Origin: Ehretia macrophylla
Taxonomy: Eukaryota; Streptophyta; Magnoliopsida; Boraginales; Ehretiaceae
DNA: 64,000 nucleotides
Direction of reading: 5' to 3'
Assembly (NCBI GenBank): GCA_037974665.1
Contig: CM075768.1
Coordinates: 60,530,316 to 60,594,315 of the forward strand
In this document: positions 1 through 11,080 of the stretch, piece after piece
Position numbering within the stretch: position 1 is the stretch's first letter
How the letters are laid out: the number at the start of each line of letters is the position of its first letter
Notes under the pieces: generated by a model
Seen by the model: only the letters and a program-made list of their open reading frames with translations
Databases searched by the model: none
What the model was told of the DNA's origin: nothing
Program-made: the position numbers and the translations under genes

Positions 1-1639
1 TCAAGATCATGAGTTGGATAGTTCACCTCATAAGGCTTCAACTTTCTAGAAGCATAGGCAATAACCTGGCCATTCTGCATAAGAACACATCCCAAGCCCT
101 CCTTGGATGCATCGCTGTAAATGACCATATTATCGGTCCCCTCTGGTAGAGCAAGTACTGGAGCAGTAGTCAATCTCTTTTTCAATTCCTGAAACCTACT
201 CGAACACTTCTCATCCCAAACAAAGCTAGTATGTTTTTGAGTTAACTTAGAAAGTGGTCCGACAATCTTCGAAAAGTCCTTGACAAACCTACGGTAATAA
301 CCCGCCAAGCCAAGAAAGCTACGAACCTCTGAAACATTCTCCGGACGTTTCCAAGACATCACCGATTCAATCTTAGTGGGATCTACATATATACCGCTCT
401 GTGTGATAACATGGCCAAGAAAAGATATGCGTTGCAGCCAAAATTCACATTTGCTGAATTTCGCATACAACTTATGCTCCTGTAACTTCTGTAAGACAAG
501 CTGTTGATATTGCTTGTGCTCCAATTCAGATTTAGAATAAACCAAGATATCATCAATAAAGATCACCACGAACTGGTCCAAGTACGGCTGAAAAACCCGA
601 TGCATAAGATCCATAAATGCTGCCGGTGTATTAGTTAATCCAAAGGGCATAACTACAAACTCATAATGCCCGTACCGAGTCCTGAAGGCAGACTTCGGAA
701 CATCCTCCGTGCGAATCCGAAGCTGATAATACCCCTGCCTCAAGTCAAACTTAGAGTAGACTTTGGCTCCCTGAAGTTGATCAAACAACTCGTCAATCAG
801 TGGCAAAGGATATTTGTTCTTGATGGTCAGTTGATTCAAACCACGATAATCAATACACAGTCTCAAGGTACCATCCTTCTTCTTCACAAATAAAACAGGA
901 GCTCCCCAAGGTGAAGAACTCTAATGAATGAAACCCTTCTCTATTAACTCCTGCAACTGAGTTTTCAACTCCTTCAACTCAGCTGGTGCCATCCGGTACG
1001 CTGATTTAGAAATAGGTTGAGTACCGGGAACAAGATTGATCACAAACTCCACATCTCTCTCTGGCGGTAACCCGGCAACTCCTCGGGAAATATATTAGGA
1101 TATTCCCGAATAATAGGTACTTCCTCCAGCTGTAGCTTATCAGATGGCTTGTTGATCAAATAATCTAGATAACCTGAACACCCCTTACTCACCAAATTAA
1201 CGGCTTTAGTTGCTGAGATAACAAAACTCGTCTTAGCACCCTGGTTCCCTACTACCTCAACTACTAGCTGATCTGGCAAACGAAACTGTACTACCTTTGT
1301 TCTACAGTTCAACTGGGCATCATACTTAGAAAGCCAATCCATACCCAAGATAACATCATACCCCCGGATAGGAAATAAGATAAGGTCCGAAGGAAAATTA
1401 TACCCCTTAACATGTATTATACAATCCTTACAAACTAGGCCAGTAATATACTTATCAGTCAAAGAGGTGCTAATCTCAACCTCATAATGCAATCTTTCAG
1501 GTTGCACATTAACACGTTGCACACAAGCAAGAGTAATGAAAGAATGCGTAGAACCAGAATCAATCAACACTTTAACAAGTTGATCAAGTATAAGGAAGTT
1601 ACCTTCCACAACTGCAGTCTCCTCATGCATCTCTTCCAA
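1..1639 (-). pseudogene. pol: E1 protease - reverse transcriptase - RNase H start (partial, broken)
   Basis: The minus strand encodes the aspartic protease, reverse transcriptase and beginning of RNase H of E1. These would process the polyprotein and copy the element RNA in virus-like particles. The protease has an intact D-S-G active site (codons near 1561-1553, LIDSGSTHSF). The gag-pro frame is lost by a one-base deletion near 1065-1072, in the PGLPP-type linker. RT then continues in another frame to position 1, with an in-frame TAG at 921-923 just before the SSSPWG motif. The RT catalytic FIDDIL motif is encoded near 540-570. RNase H begins near 125 with [10 protein letters not shown] and runs off the window. 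The order is that of Ty3/gypsy. It cannot make a functional product as read. Confidence 0.88.
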
Positions 1640-2908
1640 GTCAACTGTGGAGGCCCGAGCCTGAACCCGCTGCTGCTGAGGTGCACTACCAGTAGGTCAA
1701 CCCTGATAACCCTGAGTCACTGCCTGACCCTCAGTCCTTTGATATCTAGGGCAATCCCTCGCCCTATGCTGATTGCTACCACAACCCAAACAAGCCCCTG
1801 ACTTCACTCTGCAGTCAGCCTCCACATGGCCCTGGCGCTTGCAGTAAGTACACTGCGGTGATGATGCACTGACACTACCCCTGGAAGAACCAGAAGCTGA
1901 GAAAGTAGTTGTACCAGCCTGCTGCTGAGGTCTAACAACACTAGGCCTGTATTGACCCTAAGATTGGGCTGGCCTGTACTGGGACTAAACCTGATAGGAC
2001 CCCTGCTGAAACTGAGGTCGATAATAACTCTGCTGACCCTGCGGTCTGTAAGAACTCTGCTGTGCTGGCGGCCTGTACACAACCTGCTGTACTGAACGCC
2101 TGTACATACCCTGCTGGCCTTGCGGCTGAAATGGCCTCTTGCTAGGCTGACTAGATACAATCTGTTCCCCCTTTCTCTTCTCCAGTCTAGAAGCTGCATC
2201 AAAGGCCTCCGTAAGTATATCATACCGATTCAGGGCCATCGTATCCTGAATCTCGGGCCTCAACCCTAACATGAACCTACGAGTCTTACGTTCCTCGTCA
2301 GCCACATACTCTGGTACATACCGGGACAGCCTAGTGAAAGTGGCCTCATACTGAGCCACTGAAGCATCTCCCTGCACTAAGGCTAGAAACTCTGCCTCTC
2401 TCCGCTCCCTCACGATCCTCGGGACATACTTGGCCCAAAAAGCTAACAGAAAGGTATCCCAAACATACGGAATACCCTGAGTCTCCCAGCTAGTTTTCAC
2501 CGTGCACCACAATTCCTCTACCTCATCATCCAGCAAGTACACGGCAAAGGTGACATTTCGCTCATCGGTATAATCAAGAGGGTCAAAAATCTTCTCCACC
2601 TTACTAATCTATGCCTCAGCTTTCCGATCATCCGGCTCCCCTTGAAACCGCAGTGAATAATACCCTAAAAACTCTTTCAGTGTACCACAACCGTGGTACC
2701 CACCTTGTGCGTTCAGTAACTGATTCTGCAATGCCTGAGTTTGGGCAGCCTACCCTGCCAGTAACTGTGCCTGACCGGCCATGATCTCGTTCATCCTATC
2801 AAAAGTTGCACCTATACGATCATCACCCCTAACTTGGCCTGGTGCCAAATTTCTTGGAACCTCATCAGTCATCTCAGGCCTACCTCTGGTCCTCGGTCTA
2901 CCAGTCAT
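1640..2908 (-). pseudogene. gag: E1 gag (capsid/nucleocapsid), broken by stops
   Basis: The gag frame starts at the ATG at 2908 (MTGRPRTRG) and runs in one frame into the protease. A retrotransposon gag domain (EKIFDPLDYTDE onward) lies at about 2600-2200. A Gln-rich tract with repeated YRPQ-like units lies at about 2140-1920. Two zinc knuckles at about 1855-1750 (CTYCKRQGHVEADC and CLGCGSNQHRARDC) have all their Cys and His ligands. In-frame stops are TAG at 2750-2752, 2609-2611, 1985-1987 and 1958-1960, and TGA at 1697-1699. The 2609 stop sits where related Gag has Trp in AEAWI, so it is a TGG-to-TAG change. The others mostly fit CAG to TAG or CGA to TGA. Gag would form the particle and package RNA; this copy is dead. 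Confidence 0.87.
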
Positions 2909-3184
2909 TCTACTAATCAAAGAGTTAGCACAGGTTATAGTACATAAACAAACTATGAACAACTATAAACACATAAACAACAAACTCATATAAACCACAT
3001 AAATCACTTAAGTATCAATCACATAAACAAATTAGTCACATAATCACATAAGCACTAAATCACATAATCACGTAATCACTTAACCATATTAACACATAGT
3101 TCACTTTTCTTTCACTTCATACGTACTTTCACGCTAAGACCATTACCCATATTCTGAGTTTACCCCGGCTGACAGCTAACATGC

Positions 3185-3196
3185 GCTCTGATACCA
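3185..3196 (-). other. E1 primer binding site (initiator tRNA-Met)
   Basis: The reverse complement is TGGTATCAGAGC, which matches the 3' end of plant initiator tRNA-Met as used by many gypsy elements. It lies 6 bases inside the LTR edge at 3203, which fixes the orientation and the LTR boundary. Confidence 0.9.
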
Positions 3197-3202
3197 CTTA
3201 AA

Positions 3203-3874
3203 TGTCACGCCCCAACTCGACCCCACCTACAATCAGTCAGGATGCAACAGAATTTCGGCAGTATAACGATAGTAATTAAGACACCGAGGCTCTAAACCAA
3301 CCTCTCAGAACATCATACAATCAAACTCCTCAACCAAACAACAATCAATTCCTCAATACCATTAACAACATACAACATAACCATATTATACAATAATCAT
3401 TCTTAGTTATACGCCTCTATTCCAACATAACCTTAACTTTAACATACATATCAAAATAGATTATAAACCAACTTAGTAACCCGATCATAGTCAAAAGAGA
3501 GACTACTAAGTTAGCAACAACTAGTTCATTATCTCTACTACAACTTGTACATCATAAACTATGAAGTAAATAAAAGACAACTAGAATAATTTACAATAGT
3601 ATAAGGTATACAACATCTCAAACATCAAGGACAAGACTCTGGCACATAGGACTCGTCCACATATGGCACATTCTCAACTTCCTGAGGCACGTACCCATAA
3701 TCTTGCTCAATAACACCTGTATGCATGCAATAATAGAGAGTGAGCTTATATAAAACAAGCTCAGTGAGGATCCGATAGATCTCTAACAATATTTACTATA
3801 CTCCTTGGAAATGATCATTTGAGCAGTAAATACACAATAAAACATCAATAACAATATAAACACATAACTATAAT
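3203..3874 (-). repeat. E1 5' LTR, inner part (left of E2)
   Basis: The LTR begins on the plus strand as TGTCACGCCCC, which is the reverse complement of the usual GGGGCGTGACA end. It continues to the E2 insertion site. The last five bases (ATAAT, 3870-3874) are the left copy of the E2 target duplication. No coding region is seen here. Confidence 0.88.
3870..3874. repeat. E2 target-site duplication, left copy (ATAAT)
   Basis: ATAAT directly precedes the TG of the E2 5' LTR. The same five bases follow the CA of its 3' LTR at 13359-13363. Confidence 0.95.
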
Positions 3875-6143
3875 TGTAATACCCGAGCCCAGAATGTGAA
3901 TATTTCTTGTTTATTATTTTGGAAATTATATTTCCTTAAGTTCTTTGAGAATTAATTGTTACTTTCTTGCCGTCGCAACGTGCATTGCATTTAGGGAGCG
4001 ATAGCTGGAGAACGGTTTCTAGTCCTCAGCAAATAGTGAAACTAGTATTTAGATGACTTAAATTTTATATTTTAATTGTTGCTAGCTGAAATTTTTATTG
4101 GTGATAGTTATTTTAGTTTAAAATGCACAAAATAAGGCCCTTTTGACCAAGTTTTAAGTGTTTGACCTAGGCCTTTGACCATTTGACCAATTTAGCACTT
4201 AAATAAGCTTTTAACTTAACAAAAAAAAATAGCAGCTGAACAGAGAAGAGCAGGCCGTGAGCTCCAAGGGAAAAAAAAAAACCTTTCAACCTTTCAATCG
4301 TTCAATCTTCGCGTGAGCTCGTGCGGGGTGGTTTTCGAGGTGACTAGCGTTGTTTTCCTAGCGACTAGGAGTGCCTAAGGTGAGGGAATCATGTTATTTG
4401 CACATTTAAATGTTTAGTGTATCAACTTTGCAATTTTTAGATTTTATCCGTAGATTGTTGTTTTAATCGTTTTGATGCTTCTAGAATGTTCCTTGGCAAT
4501 TGTAGAACGTGTATTAATAGCTTTTTAACATTTTATGTGGTTAAATGTTGAGATTACAATTTAATTTAGATGTTGAATAGTGTTTTGTGAATAGTAAACC
4601 CTTGAAACGATAAAGTTGCTCCGTTATGCTGTCCGTTGATGTAGGAATGTGCTAGGTGTGCTAGAATGCCTAAATGTGTGGTTTTTTTGGGTTGCGTAGT
4701 GAGAAAAATAGGAATTAAGCCTTGTTGAAAGTCGGGGTCGTTTAGGTCGACTTTAGTGTTTTCTCGTTTTGCGTGTTGGCATTGTTTTGGGGGGGCCATG
4801 GAAGCACTTTTGGTGTGATTATGGCATTGGTTGGGTGTTTGGTTGGTATAGTTGTAGTTCAAACGAGAAAGGGGGAAATCGGGGCTTTGCGCGAGTTCTA
4901 GGGTAAAGTAAGGTTTCAGGGTCATTAGATGTGCTTTATGGTGACCTAGGAGGATTGGCAAAGTCGGTTTCCAAAACTCGTGGCTCGTTTGGAAATGGTA
5001 GGGTTTTGATAGTTGGGGCCGATTTGTGTTTTTTGCTTGTTTTCTTGATTTTATGCCTATAGAATGCTTAGGGTTGCTTGAAATACTTGTTTGAATTGAT
5101 TTGGATTGAAATGCTTATCAATTGTTGCTATTGCGTGTGAGAGTAACCTACTTTGTTATTCTCCCACGTGTGGCTTTATCGCCTTGTATCGAGTCTTGCA
5201 TTGCATAGTGTCTCGCGCGTAAGTGATAGGCCTCTCTGGGTAGCCTCAGGTCGCCAGTGTTGGTTGCTCTAGCTCCGCTGCTATTCCTTCTTCTCGCTTG
5301 GGTTGCCTCCCAGGGAGTTTTGGGTCGTAGGTTGATGGATACTTCCGGGGTATTCCAAACTGGTGTTATAAGGTGGTTTGGGCCGGCGCGTCATCATCGA
5401 ATTCTTGTATGAGAGTTGCTCGTGAAAAGAGTACCGTATCCTTTGAATGAATGTTTATAGTCTTTAATGCTTGCCTTGTTATAATATTGACTTGTTTGTA
5501 TCTTTAAATGATAATTGTATGCATTGCTTGGCTAATTGCATTGCATACTCCTCTCATCTCCGTCCTTGAGACCAATTGCCCTCGCTGAGCAATAGATTTT
5601 GCTCATTCCTCTCTATACTATATTTTTACAGGAGTAGTTGAAGCAGACCCTATCTAGGTAATAGAGGAAGAGGAGCAGGTGGAGGTGTTTCCGTGATAGT
5701 ACTTCTCTGCTTTGCTGGTGGTTGGTTACCAGATTTTGTGCGAGCCTTGCTTGTTATGTATATTGCTTGGATGTCGCTTAAATTTTGAGGCTTGTAGCCT
5801 TGTATGTATTTTCTAGTTTGAGGCCTCTACGGTCTTATGTTGTATAAGTTGAAAGAATGTAAATTTGTAAATTTATACCCTTGTGACTAGTAAGGAAATG
5901 CATGCTAATGGAATTGATTAGTGGCATAAATACTTGTGTAGTATGCATATCATTTTTGAGTTGCAAAGTTGGTTAATAAGAAATGTATGTTTTAAAGAAA
6001 GTCGGCTTGTTTTGATTATTTTATGGCTTTCGCAAGTATTATGTTGATTTTAGGGTTTTCGGATCGTCCGCGGTACAGAGGAGACTCCGTCCGTGTGTCG
6101 GGTCCGGGCTTGGACTTTTGCGGGGTCGGGTCGGGGCGTGACA
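3875..6143 (+). repeat. E2 5' LTR
   Basis: It starts TGTAATACCCGAG and ends GGGTCGGGGCGTGACA, giving 2269 bp. It carries the element promoter and polyadenylation signals by definition, but I cannot place a TATA box or start site with confidence. The blocks at about 5283-5331 (TTCTCGCTTGGG, then GGGTCGTAGG) and about 5434-5448 (CCGTATCCTTT) recur in the unrelated-looking LTRs of E3 and E4. It lacks 11 bases present in the 3' LTR near 12382. Confidence 0.95.
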
Positions 6144-6151
6144 TCTTTAGG

Positions 6152-6163
6152 TGGTATCAGAGC
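6152..6163 (+). other. E2 primer binding site (initiator tRNA-Met)
   Basis: TGGTATCAGAGC lies 8 bases after the LTR end at 6143. It is complementary to the 3' end of plant initiator tRNA-Met, the usual minus-strand primer of this group. Confidence 0.93.
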
Positions 6164-6455
6164 ATGATAGTCTTGCATGAGCTGGGATATGTTTCTCGGT
6201 CTGTGGGGTAAAGGTCCAAAACGCTAGAGTGTTATTGTGTGATTGCTAAGTGAAAAGAAAATGTTATGGCATGACTTTGTGAACTTGGAGTGTTTATGTG
6301 TTTAAGTGAAATTGTTTGGCAAGTTAAACTTGTCTTATGTGAATTGTGTGATAGAATATTAGATTGTTATTGACTTGATTGTTATCTAATCTTATGTGCT
6401 ATATTTCTGTCTATAAACTGCTTTTAAATGTTGCCAGCTATTGTGAATTGCTACT

Positions 6456-7506
6456 ATGCCGCCACGTCGTGGTACTCAAGGTATAGGATCAGATGAGGAG
6501 GTAGCAGAACAGGGTCAGCAGCCGTTGCCTGAGCAGTTTATGGACACTATGACTACTGCAGTAGACCGGATTACACAGGTGCTGCATGAGCAGAGGCAGG
6601 ACAGGAATAATCTCCAGGGAAATCAAGCTAATCCTGGTGGACAAGGGTACAGAGTTGAGAATAATTAGTTAGAGAAATTTCTGAGGCATGAGCCGGGAAA
6701 GTTCTTTGGAGAGCCGGATGATGAGGCGGCCGAGATATGGATTAACCGTGTCGAGAAAATTTTTACCGCTTTGAGGTACACAGATGAGGCAAGAATAGAT
6801 TATGCGTCATTCTTGTTTGAGGGTGATGCAGAGCAGTGGTGGAATACTGTCAGATTGAGGTGGGATTGTGAGGATGTTCCACATTTATGGGATGATTTTG
6901 TGAGTAAGTTTCGGGATAAGTATATTCCCGAGATGGCTATGGAAAGGAGGGAGGACGAGTTTGTGGCCCTGAAGCAGGGAAATGACTGTTGCACAGTACG
7001 AGGCTAGGTTTGTTAGCCTGTCGAGGAATATGACCGAGTTGGTACGACCGGCTAGGAAGATGATTCATAGGTTTGTTCGTGGGCTGAGAATGGACATACA
7101 ACTACATTTGACTGGGCAGACCTACACTACTTTTCCCGAGGCATTTCAGGTAGCCTCGAAGTTTGAGAAACGGAAGGCTGAGATGATAGCTGAGAGCAGT
7201 CAGCCGAGTAAGAAGTAGTATTTGGGCCAGAGCAGCCAGAGTCAGCCGAGGCAGTATCAGTCTTCTACACAGGTTCCTCAGCAACGTCCGTATCAGCCAC
7301 AGCAGCAGATTCAGGCTAGGCCAGCTGTGACTAAACCCTAGCAGGGAGCTACAAATCCTACTACTGCCAGAGCCCTAGCACCTACGGGAAACACCACTGT
7401 AAGGCAAAATCAGCAGTGTAATTATTGTAATCGATCGGGGCATATTGAGGCTAACTGGTGGAGGAAGAGTGGTAAATGTACGGGGTGTGGTAGTGATGAC
7501 CATAGG
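6456..7506 (+). pseudogene. gag: E2 gag, broken, with altered zinc knuckles
   Basis: Gag starts at the ATG at 6456 (MPPRRGTQGIG), about 290 bases after the primer site. TAG at 6666-6668 stops the frame after 70 residues. The capsid region then continues in the same frame (RYTDEARIDYASFL to about 6980). A net loss of two bases at about 6981 shifts the frame, and the rest (TVAQYEARFVSLSR) is read from 6982. Further TAGs lie at 7216-7218 and 7339-7341, each in a position where CAG is expected. Two zinc knuckles at about 7412-7520 read C-N-Y-C...H...W and C-T-G-C...H...W, so the last Cys of each is replaced by Trp. Gag would assemble particles and bind RNA; this copy cannot. Confidence 0.88.
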
Positions 7507-8459
7507 GTGAGTGAGTGGCCTAAGGATAACAATGTTCAGGGCCGTGGTGGAGGCCAAGGTGTTCAGAATAGGGCTGCAGGTGCACGTCCAGCACATAGGG
7601 TTCAGGCTAGGATCTTTGCAGTGGATGCAGAGGAGCTACCCGATACTACAGCTATAGTGGAAGGTACCTTTCTTCTCAATACTCAGCCAGTTAAAGTTTT
7701 GATTGATCCCGGAGCTACACATTTGTTTATAATTCCTGCATGTGCACGATCTGTGAATGTTTGCATTGATAAATTGCCGCATGAAGTTGAAGTTAGTACT
7801 CCTTTGGGTGCAAAATTTGTTACTGAGTCTATTTGCAAATCTTGTAATATATGTATTGAGAACCGTAAATTTCCTGCTGATTTAATTATATTGCCATTCC
7901 GTGACTTTGAAATCATTTTGGGAATGGATTGGTTGGGGAAGTACTATGCTCAGTTGGATTGTAGAACAAAGGTCGTTTATCTTCAGGTTCCTGACCTACC
8001 GGTACTGGAGATTGTTGGGAACTACAGGGCTGCCCGAATTCCTCTTTTATCAATGATCAAGACTTCTAAGTTGTTGAATAAGGGTTGTGAAGCTTACCTA
8101 GCTTATTTGATCAATCAGCCTACTGATAAGTTGAGTTTGAATGAGGTTCCGATTGTTAGAGACTTCCCTGGTGTATTTCTCGAGGAATTACCGGGTTTAC
8201 CACCGGATAGGGAGATTGAGTTCGTGATTGATCTTGTGCCAGGCACTGCGCCAATTTCTAGGAGTCCTTATAGAATGGCATCGGCTGAACTTCAGGAGTT
8301 AAAAATTTAGCTTCAGAACTTGCTTGAGAAAGGGTTTATACAACCTAGTTCTTCACCGTGGGGTGGGCCTGTGTTGTTTGTGAGAAAGAAAGACGGCACG
8401 CTACGGTTATGCATTGATTACAGGGGACTTAATCAAGTCACGATTAAGAATAAATACCC
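7507..8459 (+). pseudogene. pol: E2 protease and start of reverse transcriptase
   Basis: The frame used by the 3' part of gag continues here through the aspartic protease domain. LIDPGATHLF at about 7699-7730 marks the active-site region, and ILGMDWLGKY at about 7915-7945 marks the second conserved block. The active site reads D-P-G rather than the canonical D-S/T-G. TAG at 8308-8310 interrupts the linker before RT, at a place where Gln (CAG) is expected. The start of RT ([16 protein letters not shown]) follows in the same frame. One base is missing at about 8460, and RT continues in another frame from there. The product would cleave the Gag-Pol precursor; as read it is inactive. Confidence 0.87.
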
Positions 8460-11069
8460 TTGCCGTTGATTGAAGAATTGTTTGACCAGTTGCAGGGTGT
8501 GAGTGTTTACTCCAAATTTGATTTGAGGCAGGGTTACTATCAATTTAGGATTCGGAGTGACGATATACCAAAGACGGCATTTAGGACTAGATGTGGCCAC
8601 TATGAATTTGTTGTTTTGCCGTTTGGATTGACGAATGCACCAGCCGCATTCATGGACTTGATGCAGAGAGTTTTTCGACCATACCTTGATCAGTTTGTCG
8701 TGATCTTTATTGACGACATTTTAGTGTATTCGAAGAATGAGGCTGAACATGAACAACACTTGAGGATTGTGCTACAGACTTTGCAGGAAAACAAGCTTTT
8801 TGCTAAATTCAGCAAGTGCGAGTTCTGGTTGAATCAGATATCTTTTCTAGGCCATATCATTTCAGATCGAGGAATTTCAGTTGACCCAGCTAAGATTGAA
8901 GTTGTTTCATCTTGGAAGAGACCTGAGACGGTGTCTGAGATTCGGAGTTTTCTTGGATTGGCAGGTTACTACCGGAGATTTGTTAAAGACTTCTCCAAAA
9001 TTTCTGGGCCTTTGAGCCAGTTGACTCGGAAGAAAGTTGCTTACAATTGGGATGCCAAATGTGAATCCAGTTTCCAAGAATTGAAGAAGAGACTAACTAC
9101 AGCTCCTATACTAGCTTTACCTGAGGGAACAGAGAACTTTGTTGTCTATAGTGATGCATCTAAAGAAGGATTAGGTTGTGTTTTAATGCAGAATGGTAAG
9201 GTGATTACTTATGCTTCGAGGAAGTTGAAACCTTATGAAGTCAATTACCCTACACATGATCTTGAGTTAGCTGCAGTTGTGTTTGCTTTGAAGAAGTGGC
9301 GTCACTACTTGTGGGGTTGCAGATTTGAAATATTTACTGACCACAAGAGTCTCAAGTATTTGTTTTCACAGAAGGATTTGAATATGAGGCAGCGGAGATG
9401 GCTAGAGCTATTGGGTGGTTATAACTGTTCTATTAACTACGTGCCAGGTAAGGCAAATGTTGTTGCTGATGCTTTGAGCCGAAAGGCTACTGTTGCAAGC
9501 TTGATTATCAAGGATTGGGAAACTTTGGAAGAAATTTGTTCATTGAAACCAGAAACTACTGAGGTAGGGATTCGATTTGCTAGTTTGCAGATTCAGTCAG
9601 GGTTGCTAGCACAGATCAGAGAGGCTCAGAAGACTGATCCTCACATCTTGAAGATCCAAGAAAAATCAAAAGGGGGAGAGTCAGAGTTTAAATTACATGC
9701 AGATGGCATCTTTAGATTCAGGGATACAGTATGTGTTCCTGATGATCCGACTTTGAAGAATGAGATCCTGTCCAAGGCACATAATTCGAGGTATACGATT
9801 CACCCGAGCAGTACTAAAATGTATAGAGATTTGAAACAACACTTCTGGTGGAACAATATGAAGAGGGAGATTGCTGGGTATGTATCTAGATGTTTGACTT
9901 GTCAGAGGGTTAAAATTGAGCATCAGAGGCCAGCCGGACTTCTACAGCCGTTGTCGATTCCGCAATGGAAGTGGGTACATATAACAATGGACCTTGTGAC
10001 CGATCTTCCTAGATCTCCGAGAGGATGTGATTCTGTTTGGGTTGTTGTGGACCGCTTGACTAAAGTTACACATTTTATTTCCGTGAACAAACAGGATAGC
10101 CTTGATAAGCTAGCTGAGCTTTATGTTGCTAATATTGTGAGATTGCATGGTGTGCCACAGAGTATAGTGTCAGATAGGGATCCCAGATTCAGATCTCGTT
10201 TTTGGCAGAAGTTGCAAGAGGCTATGGGAACTAAGTTGAGCTTCAGTACTGCATATCATCTGCAAACTGATGGCCAGTCTGAGAGAACAATCAGGATCTT
10301 GGAAGACATGCTTCGGGCATGTGTGTTAGACTTTGGGAAGAATTGGGAGAAGTTTTTGCCTTTAGCGGAGTTCGCCTACAACAATAGTTATCAATCTACT
10401 ATAGGTATGGCTCCTTACGAGGCGTTGTATGGTTGGAAATGCAGATCCCCGTTATATTGGGAAGAGGTTGGAGAGATGAGAACAGTTGATCCGACTGTGT
10501 TACCTGAAATGATTAAGATGGTAGATAATGTTCACCTTATTCGCCAGCGTATGCTTACAGCTCAGAGTCGTCAGAAGAGTTATGTAGATAAGTACCGTCG
10601 GGATCTTGAGTTTGATTTGGGAGATTGGGTGTTTCTTAAGATTTCTCCACGGAAGGGATTGATTCGGCACGGTAAGAGCGGGAAGCTTAGTCCCAGGTAT
10701 ATGGGTCCGTATGAGATCACCGAAAAGGTAGGTCCTTTGGCTTATCGGTTAGCTTTGCCTCCGAGCTTGTCGAGACTGCACGATGTGTTCCACGTGTCTA
10801 TGTTAAAGAAATATCATCCAGACCCTTCACATATACTTGAACCAGAGCCTTTGCAGATTGAAGAAAAGTTGTCTTATGAAGAGAAATCGATTCGAATTGT
10901 GGATTGAAAAGTTCAGGAGCTTCGCAGGAAGAGAATTCCGTTAGTAAAGGTTCTTTGGAATCATCATGGGTTTGAGGAAGCAACTTGGGAAAGAGAGGAC
11001 CAGGTTCGGGATCAATATCCGGAGTTGTTTGTTGACCAGGTAGGAATTGCGTGGGCGCAATTGTTTTAA
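8460..11069 (+). pseudogene. pol: E2 RT - RNase H - integrase - chromodomain-like tail
   Basis: An 815-codon stretch is open from 8460 to 10904. RT has FIDDILVYS (about 8704-8731). RNase H has [10 protein letters not shown], the ELAAV Glu and [10 protein letters not shown], its expected D-E-D set. The integrase has an HHCC zinc region (HNSRYTIH to CLTCQ, about 9780-9905), core motifs [13 protein letters not shown] and TDGQSERT, and a GPY/F domain with [11 protein letters not shown]. Related elements usually have YHPQTDG, and here the Pro is Leu (YHLQTDG). TGA at 10905-10907 cuts the frame. The same frame then continues through the tail ending in YPELF and stops at TAA 11067-11069, just before the polypurine tract. 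RT and integrase would copy and insert the element. This is the best preserved coding block in the window. Confidence 0.93.
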
Positions 11070-11080
11070 GGGGGAGAGGG
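11068..11080 (+). other. E2 polypurine tract
   Basis: AAGGGGGAGAGGG directly precedes the 3' LTR at 11081 and overlaps the pol stop codon. It is the expected primer site for plus-strand DNA synthesis. Confidence 0.92.

Noticed and set aside
4566-4961. 131-codon minus-strand frame in the E2 5' LTR (and its copy at 11719-12066)
   Set aside because: It is antisense in an LTR, differs in length between the two LTRs, and shows no domain.
3185-6163. tRNA-like sequence near the LTR edges
   Set aside because: Only 12 bases complementary to the tRNA 3' end are present, which are primer binding sites and not tRNA genes.
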